Positions 21,635-32,570 of a DNA stretch of 64,000 bases are shown here, one piece after another. This stretch comes from Sthenelais limicola (taxonomy: Eukaryota; Annelida; Polychaeta; Phyllodocida; Sigalionidae), in assembly GCA_942159475.1 (NCBI GenBank), contig OW804097.1, positions 112,716,582 through 112,780,581 of the forward strand, given 5' to 3'. The notes beneath the pieces are model-generated. The model was not told the origin of the DNA. It saw only the letters and a list, made by a program, of their open reading frames with translations, and ran no database searches. The number at the start of each line of letters is the position of its first letter. The stretch's first letter is position 1. The translations under genes were made by a program, and so were the position numbers.

Positions 21635-21728
21635 GGTAAATAAAACTACCTTTATTGGTGGTTAAGGCCATCCCGTCTTCTCTTACTCATTCATAATATT
21701 AGTTGCCGCACGCAAGGACGCCAGATAT
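21635..21728 (+). repeat. Split direct repeat B2 (right end of the element)
   Basis: Second copy of the 94-bp B repeat. It ends GCCAGATAT at 21728, after which unrelated tandem-repeat DNA begins. Confidence 0.93.
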
Positions 21729-21737
21729 ATCTAACTA

Positions 21738-21826
21738 AAAAATAATTTCGGCGGCCGAAAAAATAATTTCGGCGGCCGAAAAAATAATTTCGGCGGCCAA
21801 AAAATAATTTTTGCGGCCGCAACATT
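21738..21826. repeat. Tandem repeat, about 21-bp unit, four copies
   Basis: The unit AAAAAATAATTTCGGCGGCC occurs about four times, the last copy diverged. It is followed by non-coding DNA. A short Phe/Arg-rich open frame on the minus strand arises from this repeat. Confidence 0.85.
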
Positions 21827-21929
21827 GTTTTCGGCGCCTGAAAAAATTCTGAATTCCGCTGAGGGCCCGAAGTTGACCGGAACTTTTGGAGGTTTTGGGT
21901 ACCCCCCAATACCGTCCACCATATGTTTC

Positions 21930-23969
21930 CTATATGAAATCAATAGCAAATGTGTTTGTGCGCTCTGCGCTCTTGGTCCGCTACTTAAACAGGCAGAAAG
22001 AGCGGCGTGTTGCTGCGCTCAAATCAAACACGTCAGATATGAGCGCAACGTCAAAAAGAAGCGCCAACGTCAGATTTTAAAAGCGCATGCAAAGCGCAGT
22101 AATCAATTCTATTTGCCCGCTCTGGGTTCGCTCTGCCTTCGCTCATTACACGCTCGTGGGAAATAAAACGAGCCCGCCAAGAGCGGAGCAAAAGAGCGAG
22201 CCAGTGGAATCGCAGCCTGACTGACTGATTTTTTTTTAAAAAAAGAAGCAAGTTAAATCATGTTGAAGTCGTGTTGAAGTCGTGGTGACTTCACCCAGAT
22301 TTCACTTTTTCCCTGAATTTGGATCTGTGTGGGTCAAACAAATTCGCCCGATTCTGTTTTTTTACTACGATTTGGGACACAATTGCCACCACGATCAATC
22401 GTAGACTTGTGTGATTTCGCAAACCAATCCAGTGTGGGTACTCCTTAAGAAGGAAAACGAGCATTGAATTTCCTGATGTTTACTGTTCCAGTTGAGAGTT
22501 GGTTCTTTGTTGATATATTAAATAAAATTATTAAAAAAAAAAATGTAAGCTCAGTGAAACTTGGAATAACAAAAACACTGACTGCCCCCATTTCGTGAGA
22601 ATTGGCCATTTATAATCAAGAAATAAACAGTATAATTCATGATCAATTATTTTTTCCCTTAGGGGTGTATAGAATCGGTCCCAGAATTGGGTCAGTGTGG
22701 ACCAACTCATGACAAAGAAGTCCCGATTTAGTATTTGACAGCAATCGGTCCTTAAATCGGCCCAGTGTGGACAAGACAAATCATCCTGATATCAGAGTTT
22801 TGAAAATTCTAAATCGCACGATTTGAACTCCCAAATGATCAGGGGACATAAAATCAGCCCGTTTTTTAAATCGGCTGTGTGTGTCCACGGCTGAACCCTA
22901 AACGTGCAATTCCACTGGATTGCTTGTATGCGCTCAGGGCTTGCTCTTGCTCCCCTTCTTTATAGTGTGGTTTTCATTCGCTCTTTGTCCGCTTTTATTT
23001 TTAGCACAATACAAGTGCAGGGCGATTCTACTGGTTTGCTTCTTTCCTTATGAAATTAATGGTAAATCACTTGGTGCGCTCTTATTGCACTCTTGGATCG
23101 CTACTAAAAGATGTGGAAATAGTGCTGTGTAGTTGCACTCAATTTTTTTTAAATTACAAATCTGGCCGTACAAGTTAATCAAGTTCACAAAAAGCGCGTG
23201 TCCACTTCGTGGATGTATTCGTGCGATGCCTAAATTATTCTCGTAACCATTGAATATAAGTCTACATTTTAACGTTGTCACAAAACTAGCATATAATATG
23301 TGCCAAATTTCTACGATTATCAGCTTTAATCGGCCCTTATCTATACATTTAATTCATCCTCACATTAATCCAACTAACGATTATTAGATCTTTTCTCTCA
23401 CATATTGATTGAGTTACTATATTCGGTCTTATACACGTGCAAATTGCTCAATATTCTTTCTCTATACAGTTGTCACACATAATCGCCTAGCCCTGATGAG
23501 GGCTTTACATTAAAAACAGGGACATTTAAGAGCCATCTAAACAGTGGTTGCTAGATTTCAATCATTTCGGTGAGCTGAAGCCAATAATGATCTTTCAATT
23601 TCTTACTAAACTCCATAGGGTCGACACAGTTACAAATTACCTCAGGCAAATTGTTCCACAGGGTTATTCCTATATAAAACGGACTCCTTCTCATTCTTTC
23701 TGATTTGGGAATAAAGGTCTTAAATCAAACACGTCAGATATTAGCGCAACGTCCTGCGCTCTTCTAAAGAAGTGCAAATAGCAGTTTTTAAGAGCGTATA
23801 GAAAGCGCAATAACCAATTCTATTAGACAGCTCTGGTTTCGCTTGTTAAGTCCTCAGGAAAATAAAAAGAGCGGGCCATGAGCGGACCAAAAGAGCGAGC
23901 CAGTGGAACCACAGCCATATGAAAGAATGTTGATATTTTGAGACATAAATAAAAATACTGACTGTTTAC
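21930..23969. repeat. MITE-like repeat cluster with ATTCCACTGG ends
   Basis: Two related segments, about 22021-22216 and 23722-23914, share phrases such as AAGCGCA, CAATTCTATT and a terminal GAGCGAGCCAGTGGAA. The inverse end (GCAATTCCACTGGATTGCTTG) occurs at about 22906, so 22906-23914 may be one roughly 1-kb element with short terminal inverted repeats. Related ends lie near 53920 and 52865. Between them (22260-22900) are phrases of another repeat family (AATCGGCCCAGTGTGG). No coding sequence is supported. Confidence 0.55.
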
Positions 23970-24141
23970 CTTGTATGCATATTTTCAATCTTTTTACTGC
24001 TTCCTCTGTTTCTCTGGTAAGTCCCATTCCATCCATCTCATTAAAGCTCAGATTTACCACTTGCTGATAACTTTGAACATGGTCCAATATTTCCGAACAT
24101 TCTGATATCCCTGCCCAAGTCTCCATTGATTGATCCGCAAC
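23970..24141 (-). CDS. Internal exon of an unidentified host gene (exon W)
   Basis: This 172-nt exon has acceptor CATTACAG ending at 24142 and donor AAG|GTAAAC at 23969. It enters in phase 0 and leaves one extra base, which fits exactly the two leading bases of exon 1855-2207 and supports splicing across the retroelement-filled intron of about 21.8 kb. It encodes 57 residues (VADQSMETWAGISE..., LTRETEEAVKRLKICIQ), probably helical. The family is not recognised. Confidence 0.7.
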
Positions 24142-25323
24142 CTGTAATGGTATATTTTCCCCAAACTTGTATAACTAAATATTTCCATATTTTGATACTA
24201 CAAACTATGTGATATCACCAAGAATACAATGGTCTGAATGACCAAAACAGTGCTCGCACTGATTGTAATAATGTTACATGGAATAAATAAGCAAACATAG
24301 GTAAGACGTTGCAGCACATTACTGATAGTATCATTTGTACAGCGACATTGTCAGCGAAATATTTGTTGTTTCAAAATCTAAGGAATTTTTTTATGACTTC
24401 AGCATGTTTGCTGATAAGGCGGCCGATAATGCGATAAATAAAACAATGAGATCAAGCAATTCCTAATGAAAGTAAACTTTAGTATTTGTTTTAGAATGAT
24501 TTAATTTTCATGTGATGTGCGGAACAAAAATGAGTCACAAATCGAGAATCGGCCCCCAAATCGGCCCAGAATTGTGTATGTGTGGGCCAAGGCAGGAATC
24601 GGGGTCAAAATGAGCATGTTTGGGTCTGTCTAAAAACCAGTCCCGATTTCACATTTTTAAACATCAGGAGTGCTAAAATCGGCTCTGTTTTGAAATCGGA
24701 CCATGTCAATTCATGTGTAGGTCCCCCTTAGGCAGAGTGCTTATGTGGACAAATCAAGTCCAATGAATTTTGGATTATTGCCAGCGAGTTCCATTTTCCG
24801 CTTATGTAATTGTATTTAAAAATGGAAATAAAAATATATATATATATATAAAATTTGATCATATGTCATCAGATATCACTGAAAAAATATCAAAGAAGTC
24901 TCAGAGAGCCCCGCTGACAGCCCTGCTGACAGCCCTGCTGACAGCCCCGTTAGTAGGCAGTATTTAGGCCTACTGATATTGTTGAATTAAAACGTTCATA
25001 TCACGGCCATTTCTTGAGCTACATTAATAAAACTTATATCATTAGATAGAGAATTTAATGCTCTATTTTAATATTGAGTGGGTTTATTATGTATTTCTAT
25101 AATCATAGTACCAGAATCACGGGGGGATTACCGATCGCGGGGATTTTGCGGAGAGCCAAAGCTCCGCGAAGCATATCAACAAAGCTATTTTTAGACATTT
25201 TTATAGTACGCATACTATATGAATATTTTTATAGCACCCCACTTATAGCACCACTCATATAGCATGCGCATATAATAAAGTCAACATAATCTTAGCCACT
25301 TTAAGATGGAAGACATTACTTGC
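24142..25323. other. Intron with short repeats
   Basis: No exon is seen. A dispersed repeat remnant with AATCGGCCC/GTGTGGGCC phrases lies at about 24541-24730. A (TA)n run lies near 24834-24852. A 12-bp minisatellite (GCTGACAGCCC, about 3-4 copies) lies at about 24908-24950. Confidence 0.5.
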
Positions 25324-25443
25324 CTTGGATTCATCTTCTGTATTGGTCTCATTTCCTACATCATCATGCTCAACTTCCACATTTTGACTAAACCTGTCTT
25401 CAAGTTGCAGGTCTGGGGCAGCAGTACCCTCATCATCACTTTC
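25324..25443 (-). CDS. Host-gene exon (Y1), acidic, with a GC donor
   Basis: This 120-nt exon encodes 40 acidic residues (ESDDEGTAAP... to TNTEDESK). The acceptor is ACATCACAG; the donor is AAG|GCAAGT, the consensus of the minor GC-AG intron class. Phase is 0 at both ends. A diverged but open copy with the same splice signals is at 27251-27367. Confidence 0.66.
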
Positions 25444-25672
25444 CTGTGATGTCAAAAAGACATTTGGATCTTACCCTCCTTTTATTGTTCCTTAAATGAA
25501 TCTAGCACTATTCAGCCAGGTCTATATTTCTGCAGAGGCATATCTAAAGATTTTCTAATGCAGAAAAAAATCTTCTATCAAAATAGGTCTTCCAGAGAAA
25601 ACGTTGCTTGGTTGAAGGAGGGTGAATATTGCGTGAGTTAAGTTGCTGATGTGAATGGCTAAACTATCTTAC

Positions 25673-25680
25673 TTTATATC

Positions 25681-25717
<37 letters not shown>

Positions 25718-25816
25718 TGAAACATTTCCCTTAGCATCATCCTCTTCCACATATTGCTTGGCGTCATGTGGGTAACTTTCAGCATTTCCACTTGCATTTC
25801 CAAAAGGCATTAACAG
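25673..25816 (-). CDS. Host-gene exon (Z) with poly-Glu tract
   Basis: This 144-nt exon, phase 0 at both ends, has acceptor AAATGTACAG and donor AAA|GTAAGA. It encodes 48 residues: LLMPFGNASGNAESYPHD, then a run of twelve Glu (GAA/GAG repeat at about 25682-25718) ending EGYK. It is probably a disordered acidic linker. The trinucleotide run may vary in length between individuals. Confidence 0.65.
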
Positions 25817-27250
25817 CTGTACATTTAAGAAATGAGGACTATCATTACAAAAGCTAAGTTTGGCAGTTATACAATATACATTATATGGCTAAATCTTGAA
25901 ATGAACATACAATGTACTTATACGTTTGTTATACGTTTGTTACCTCAAAAGTGACCATTAGGCTGCAAGTAATGATAGAGGAATTGTTATACTATTGATA
26001 TTAAATGACAAAAATGTTGGAGATCTGTGATCTAACTAATTTATTATTAGAGTGAGTACACTCTGTTTCGCCTCTGTTGAGTTTGGCACCTGCGTGCTGG
26101 GGTATGTGTCCCTCCTTGAAGTCTCCTTAAAGTCTCAGCTCAACAGAGGCGGTACAGAGTGTAGCAGCCTGTTACTGATAAATATATGTCACTTGACTTG
26201 CTGAATAATGTGAATAAGGAGAATCAACGAAGGTATGGCCTGAAACCACATAGACATGTAGTTTATTTCACCATAAACATATACAAGGAAAAGAAAAAAA
26301 AATTCTGACGTGCGTGCGGGTCAGGAGATGGGCGTGGAGTGAGGAATCGAACGGGGAATGGAAGGATGCGTACTATGACGTAACGTCAACAGAGCCGGGG
26401 GCGTGGTTTCCGCATCGGTCACCAAGGTCTGGACAATATATACGGCGACGGGTCACCTCCACGAATATTATAAAACCTAGAGTTGGATGTTGGTGGTAGG
26501 CATAGTCCTTATGCTATGACATTAGCAAAAGTAGCGATTTTGGAAATATGATAATGATAATAAATAGATGTTAATTAAATTCCATAGGGAGCAGGGTCTC
26601 ATTCATTCAACTTATGAATTAACTTATAAATCCACAGAATTTCTATTCTAATTTCTAACTTCTGTAGGCAGATTGAAACAATCCAGTCGTTGACTACAGT
26701 TAGGAATTAGCCTGATTTTAGAACTTTGCAACATATTGTATAATGTTGCCCGAAAAACAAACATTCAAAATATGCAAAAGGATTAATTTGTATGATTTGC
26801 ATAATTATGTAAACCATACACATTTATCTTTTTACATGCTTTTCAACTAAAACGAGATATTACTCACATTGATAATATGAAAATGAAATGTATAATACAT
26901 GCATATTTTGAGATAAATATTAAATGTGTCTGACCTTAATAGTAATAAAAAGATTAAAAATTTGTGAAAATGGCATAACATTTTTCGCATTTTGCCACAA
27001 GAATTGGGGTGGGTAAAATGCCTTGAATATTCGTGGAAAGGGGGTACTTCCAAATGTTAGAACGATCATGAGTACACATTTGACCCTGAGTAGGCGGGGC
27101 ACCATGCCACGGTCATTAATCTTTTAATAAAGTGCTTGGGATGCCTATAGTTGCTCCCCGCGGTTATAAAGGGTTGATTAAGAGGATCAATGACCTCCAT
27201 TTTGGACAGGAATCGGACCCTGTTGTGTTATTATATCTGACATTACTTGC
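25817..27250. other. Intron with a hairpin repeat
   Basis: No exon is seen. It contains the foldback element at 26057-26163. A GTTTATTTCACCATA phrase at about 26260 is shared with the region near 38635, suggesting a dispersed repeat with CG-containing 3' sequence. The stretch 26480-27240 is AT-rich, with nothing I can name. Confidence 0.5.
26057..26163. repeat. Short foldback (hairpin) element, copy 1
   Basis: Arms of about 25 bp (TACACTCTGTTTCGCCTCTG and its near-perfect complement at 26139-26163) enclose a 57-bp loop containing CCTTGAAGTCT. A second member of the family lies at 39486-39585. Confidence 0.8.
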
Positions 27251-27367
27251 CTTCGATTTCTTTCTTGTACCTGCCTCATTTCCTACAGAATCATTCTTAG
27301 CTCTAATATGTTGACTAAACCTGCCTTTAAGGTGCATATTTGTGACAGCATGATCCTCATTACTTTC
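27251..27367 (-). CDS. Duplicated host-gene exon (Y2), diverged but open
   Basis: This 117-nt block aligns along its whole length with exon 25324-25443, including flanking intron bases, acceptor CACAG and the unusual GC donor (AAG|GCAAGT). It stays open in phase 0 for 39 codons (ESNEDHAVTN... to RKKSK). Many acidic positions have become basic or neutral. It is either a second functional exon or an exon relic that has kept its frame by chance. Confidence 0.5.
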
Positions 27368-27920
27368 CTGTGTATTTCAAAACGGAATTCATCAGATTTT
27401 TATTACATTCAGCTAAGTATGCATAATATCTCTATAGATCTACTGAGAAAATTCAGGCACACAAATTTAAGCATGCTGACTCGCCATGCTGCGTGAAAAG
27501 ATTTTTAATGTTCAAACAGAACAGAATCAGAACAGGGCTTTGTTGCACAATGAAAGTCTATGAACATGCAGCCTAGGAATTAAATCGTTTTAGACGCGAT
27601 TTGATGAGATTCTGGGATGTATTTTGTCCCTTTAGTCCATTTTGGATCAGATTTTGGTTGAAATTGCGTGCAATTGTTGGAATACAGACCGTGACTGTAC
27701 CCACAGTCTATTTGTTAATTTCCTGCCTTCCCATTGGCTACCTACCCTAATCCAGACCCAGTCTAATGACTGTGACGTGCACTTCCCATTGGTCCCCGCG
27801 CGACACACCCACCGTCGGCCGCCATACTGCGCAACACCATCTCGTAACCATCTGGCCTTACATACATGGTGGTGGTGTTAACTGATGACTGGTTAGTAAA
27901 AAAATGACTTGTGACTTGCA

Positions 27921-28300
27921 CCCATTCAAATCACCATAAATCTACGTCAAATGGTGCTATAAAGAAACAGAAAAAAACTTCTTGAAGCTCTTTTCATAGC
28001 CTTTCGAATGGCACCAAACTGCACCGTACCCACCCGTAGCCCCCAGGTCACATCGCGCTCAGTAGAGACCGAGTAGGACAGGCTTTTGTCATCGGCACCT
28101 TACCCTGACAGGTCCCGTGCAGCTGCTGTTAGACCAGGCGCCCTCAGAGAGGGGTCAGTTCCGACATGAAGTACACGTGGCAAATTTTGTGATCGCGTCC
28201 GCACTGGTGCCATTCGAACGGCCGTGAATAGAGCTTTAAGTGGCTTTTTTCAGTTTCTTTCTATCGCCATTTGCCGTCGATGTATGGCGATTTGAATGGG
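27921..28300. mobile_element. MITE-like element with about 96-bp terminal inverted repeats
   Basis: The left arm (27921-28016, CCCATTCAAATC...GAATGGCACCA) is complementary to the right arm (28205-28300) at roughly four in five positions. The interior of about 190 bp is non-coding. No clear target duplication is visible. Confidence 0.78.
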
Positions 28301-28980
28301 TAGTAACCTTTAATAATTTTAAATGTTCCTGGTGCCTGTATAGGTAAAAGATGGAGTGTGTGATCCCAGCCGGAACGGAATTTCGCAGAGTTCCCTTCCG
28401 TTCGCTTAGGCTACCGCAGTAAAAAGCGGCACATTTCATCCGAACGGTCTATTGGCTGTCTGGGAGGAGGTTGTGTTTCATATGTTAGTTGATGAGAGGT
28501 TAGTAAAGAATGATTTGTTTTTTCAGTTACTGTTAGTTTGTGTAAGGCTGATGATGGTGGGATCTGATCCATTATGGACTAAAATCAATAAACCACTCAG
28601 ATTTTAGCGTTTGAACGGTCTGTAGGCCCAGTGACGCCACTCTGCCTACGGCCTCATGACGTCTTTGGGCCTACAGACCATTCTCTCGCTAAAATCTTCA
28701 TGGTTTATTGCTATATTAGACCCCCGCTCACTGGTCTGCCGGGATCCGGGGCCGGGATCTATTGTTTTTGGAGCCCTCTCCTCGCGCTTCCGGCGATATT
28801 CAGCTCGTCTAGGCTCCCTGACCGTCGACTGGGTGTCCATCTGCTGGCAAACAGCAGTAATGTGCAATGCATATTCTCCATAAGCGGGTGCCAACATCTA
28901 GCATCACGTCTAAAAGCAATAATTCCCTCGGTTTTGTCTGTTCGCGGGTCCTGTTGCCTGAGGGAATTATTTCTTAAATA
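28301..28980. repeat. Palindromic repeats
   Basis: Near-palindrome 28587-28709: arms AATAAACCACTCAGATTTTA and its complement, with GGTCTGTAGGCCCA / TGGGCCTACAGACC inside. A smaller hairpin lies at 28917-28972 (AATAATTCCCTC / GAGGGAATTATT). No gene is seen. Confidence 0.7.
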
Positions 28981-30085
28981 GATCTTTGGTTAAGAACGAC
29001 GAGGATTAGAAACAATCAGGCTCTGTTTCACAAGGGCCTGTCCTAACTCTACACACTCATGCACTTTCTCAAGTTGTACACTCTTGCTTGTACTTATACA
29101 TAGAATACGTATTGATGACCAGGGACCCTGTATAAACCAGAGGAATCCCTTGTTATGACATCCCTATTCATAGTCTTTCCCAAACTTTAGCCCATATTAG
29201 TCAGTTGAAAACAGTGCTAGCCCACTCACCCATTCTCTATTGCTAGTGGATTTTTTTAATTGCCTAATTGCGTTCATCTGTGATCGTTCTTTGGGGTACT
29301 GATGAGAATCTGTTGCACAACTAAATCGTGGGTTCACGTTCGTACACATTCATGGGGACATAGACAAATATCTGGATGAAAAAGGTGTTGCACAAGTCAA
29401 AGTTAGGACGACCCTTAGGGTTGTCCTAAGTCCGTTCATAACTATTATGGGCATATATAAAAATAATTTATTCATTAATTTCTACACATAAATGCATTAA
29501 AACAATATCGTAAGTGTTTTTACAGTGATTCTCGATTTTTTAAAACATTTAGCTACTTGTGTGTATGAAGCCTGCTCGTTGCAATTCACTCCTGTTTGTT
29601 TGTGTCTGTTCCCTCCAATTTATAAGCCATGCATACATCATGTGTGTGGATGACTGGGTCGGTGTGTCGGTGATACATTGTGTGCGGGTGTATGTATATT
29701 AAATCAATACGTCCTGGTAAAGGTTAGAATCGACAATGGTTGTGATGTCATAAGGCGGAATTCCTCTGGATTATACTGGTTACCCATTGGTATCGTATTG
29801 TGTATAAAGGTACAATGAAGAGTATGAGACTAAAGAACATGTAGGAGTATGAAAGAGTAGGATCAGCCCTTGTGCAACAGAGCTTGCTCTTTTCAACTCT
29901 TAACTGTTCTTAACCAAAGATCAACCACGATTTCAATCATTCTAATAATAGTGGTTGAACTGGCTATTCCAACCAACAAAACAATTAAAGCCACTCTGAA
30001 CTGTCTATTTCTCACGAGTATGCACAAATGTGAACCCACAAATTAGTTGTGCAACAGATTCTCAGAGGTTTGCCAAAGAACAAAC
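28981..30085. mobile_element. Interleaved foldback elements
   Basis: One inverted-repeat pair joins about 28981-29170 with 29733-29922 (ends GATCTTTGGTTAAGAAC / GTTCTTAACCAAAGATC). A second joins 29281-29356 with 30009-30085 (core GAGAATCTGTTGCACAACTAA). The right arm of the second lies outside the first, so the two overlap rather than nest. No coding sequence is supported. Confidence 0.7.
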
Positions 30086-30149
30086 GCCGGTGGGTAAGAT
30101 TAAGGAACGAGTGAGGCATTGAAACATTTCACGAAGATTGGGATATGAG

Positions 30150-31530
30150 CAACAAAGCACAGTTCATTTTGTTCAGAGCCTGTCTTATGTAGCGAAATTT
30201 GAAGGAGCAATATGGATTGTGTGGATATCTTTCAATTTCATAAGACATAAAAATGATCACTATGAGGACATAAATCAGTAAAGTAATTTTCAGCAGGACT
30301 ATTTCCCCAAGCATATGCCTGAGAACAAGTACAGTGTTCATATAAAAGTTTCAGTTACTGATGTAGCTGTTGTGTATACTCCATAGTAGATCTCTTAATG
30401 ACCTTGTGATGTACGTTCTACCGTGGTACTTTAAAGACGCACAGACATGGATATACAAAAGGTTATTTTTAGTTCCCTTTGATACATATTGATTAGTATA
30501 GACCAGATCCCATCTCGATTTTTGGAGATATAACTTGATTTGGCATTGAGAGGGAAAATAACGGGTGGAATTGGGGGCTGTGTAGCAGACGACGCCATTC
30601 CTTCGGTCACCGCTCCTCCATGTTGATGACGTCAGCGGGGGAACGCAGGGCTGGTTTAGTTAGCCTCCACATAGGTAAACAACAATGGCGATAGCAGTAT
30701 GAATGGTACTGACCAGACAGAGAATGGCGATTTACTATGCAAGAAGCAAGCTCCAATGAAGAAACAGAAAGTTGTTCACAGAAGAGAACCCCCTGGATGT
30801 CTTGGATGTGTGGGAAAACCTCAGGAATTTGCAGCCTAATCGTTTTGAGCCCTATGCAACTAGTGGTAGTGACTGAGTGAGTCCCAAACGGATGGCAGTG
30901 ATCTTGAAAACTCGGACGATAGCAGTGTTGGTGACCCTGAAGGTTGACTCAACAACACTGATTGATGAGATTTATTAAAGATTCACAATGTCTTTTTCCT
31001 TTCCCGATATCATTGCTAAGGGTAAACTAATTTTCATATGTTTGCATTGGTTCTATGTGTAGAGCCAGCTATGCGATCCTCAGCTACACCCCCTCCATAC
31101 TCGGCAGTAGGCCTACAGCTACTGGTGTCTGAGTTGACATGACGTGCACCCGGGGGCGTGCATGTGCATGTATTGTTCTATAGAAAATGGCCTGGGAATT
31201 CTTGGGATCATCAATTGTTAAATTCAATTTAACATTGGATAAATAACCCTTCAATATTTTCCACCCTTTTATATCTCTCATTCCTGGTCTGCCCTTCTTG
31301 ATCCAACCTTCTGTCTCCCCACACTAGCTCACACTCTCTATCTTACTCCTGCTCCCTTCCCCTCCCTCCTGTCTATTCCCACCGATCTCCATCTCCTCAT
31401 TCTTCGTATATTAGGGGAGAGGTGTCCGCAGGTGTGTACGAGGCCTCCAAGGGCACTTGTGTTGGCAAAATACTAGGTACAGACTACGTTTGTACTTGAT
31501 ATCAAATCAAATCCGCATTTTTAAGGAAGC
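30150..31530. other. Non-coding, with a segment duplicated at 32.3 kb
   Basis: About 30155-30290 and 30385-30415 resemble 32310-32480 closely (GAAGGAGCAATATGGATTGTGTGGATATC; TAGATCTCTTAATGACCTTG), with an insertion or deletion between the two blocks. The remainder to 31530 has no gene I can support. Confidence 0.55.
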
Positions 31531-31532
31531 CT

Positions 31533-31717
31533 CAGTAAAATGACTGCTGCCTACAACGGAAAACGTGGATAGCCGGCCGCACACCGCATGCTTCCCTAGT
31601 CCTCCCAGTCCTCCTTACTTGAGATGCCCATTTCGCTCTGAACTCCTCATATTTGGGAAACTTAAACAAACTCACTCTGTCTTGATTAGTATTGCTACAG
31701 TTATTTGCTATATGCAT
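31533..31717 (-). pseudogene. THAP zinc-finger domain remnant
   Basis: The minus-strand frame reads NCSNTNQDRVSLFKFPKYEE then KWASQVRRT, the characteristic core of THAP domains (C2CH DNA-binding fingers of P-element-type transposases and related host proteins). The terminal CSxHF-like part appears only after a frame change (SHFTEASL near 31547-31524). The N-terminal Cys is also out of place and no transposase follows. It is most likely a decayed fragment of a THAP-containing transposon or gene; a small intron restoring the frame is a less likely alternative. Confidence 0.55.
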
Positions 31718-32120
31718 CTCTTAACCATGGTAATCCTTCCTCAAAACATGCAGAAAACACTGGAGAAATCCCTTTGTTTACAGTCGGGGCATGCTGTACC
31801 AATAGTACCGATGCTCCAGTATGGGGCCAGGGGGAAAGTAGGCCACGCATTCGTTCCTCCGCTGACGTCACAGGGTAAAAATCAGTGCTCGTATGTTGGC
31901 ACCAGATTTGAATCAATGAATAATTACAAAAGTTCTCATAAGTCTGGAACAACACATCGCATAAGAAAAAGAATTATGCCATTGGATTCAGAATTTCACC
32001 CAGATTCAGGAACATATAATGAGTCTTATACATGTCTGTGCGTCTTTAAGGAACAAAACTAACTGAATGGGTAAAGCTTTCAACCTAATAGGGCATGCTG
32101 ACGTTAATCGCTAATCTTAC

Positions 32121-32213
32121 TTTATCTTCCTTTACTGGACTCCAACGATCTGCTTTAGATTGGTGACTTGCGGTAGTCTCAGATGTTCCAGACATAAAAC
32201 TTGACAATTTTGA
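32121..32213 (-). CDS. Host-gene exon (X1), tandem duplicate
   Basis: This 93-nt exon is phase 0 at both ends: acceptor CTTAAACAG, donor AAA|GTAAGA. It encodes 31 residues starting SKLSSFMSGTSETT and ending RWSPVKEDK. It is a near copy of 32571-32663 within a tandem duplication of about 220 bp that includes flanking intron sequence. Confidence 0.55.
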
Positions 32214-32570
32214 CTGTTTAAGAATTAAAAATGATGAAAATTACAATGTATTCCGTTATTTAACTGCAATTACTAAATATTCTGAATGTCAAAACAGAAC
32301 AGAATCAGAACATCTCAAATTCATTTTGTTCTGAGCCAGTCTTTACAAGCATGTAGCGAAAGTTGAAGGAGCAATATGGATTGTGTGGATATCTTTTAAT
32401 TTTATGAGACATAAAAAAGATCACTATGAGGACATGAATCTCTATAGTAGATCTCTTAATGACCTTGGGATGTACATTCTCCCTCAGTTCCTTAGGGAAC
32501 AAAACTAACTGAATGGATAAAGCTTTCAACGTAATAGGGCATGCTGACGTTAATGGTTAAATTATCTTAC

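Larger units (their letters stand above)
17269..21728 (+). mobile_element. Ngaro/DIRS-like tyrosine-recombinase retrotransposon, apparently intact
   Basis: This is a 4,460-bp element with three open frames (gag, RT-RNase H, tyrosine recombinase) and split direct repeats in the order A1 (17269-17458), ORFs, B1 (21320-21413), A2 (21414-21603), B2 (21635-21728). The A copies (190 bp) and B copies (94 bp) read identical by eye. A1-ORFs-B1-A2-B2 is the arrangement known for Ngaro elements of the DIRS order, which integrate through a circular intermediate with a tyrosine recombinase and leave no target duplication; none is seen. Identical repeats and open frames argue for recent insertion. It lies inside a host intron, on the opposite strand to the host exons. 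Confidence 0.95.

Noticed and set aside
30129..30341. Shared open frames at 30129-30341 and 32305-32529 (YPHNPYCSF in both)
   Set aside because: Explained by DNA-level duplication of a non-coding repeat; the surrounding frame is lost and no splice signals match.
31565..32062. 165-codon open frame on the plus strand
   Set aside because: Antisense to the THAP remnant and its upstream sequence; no recognisable protein features.
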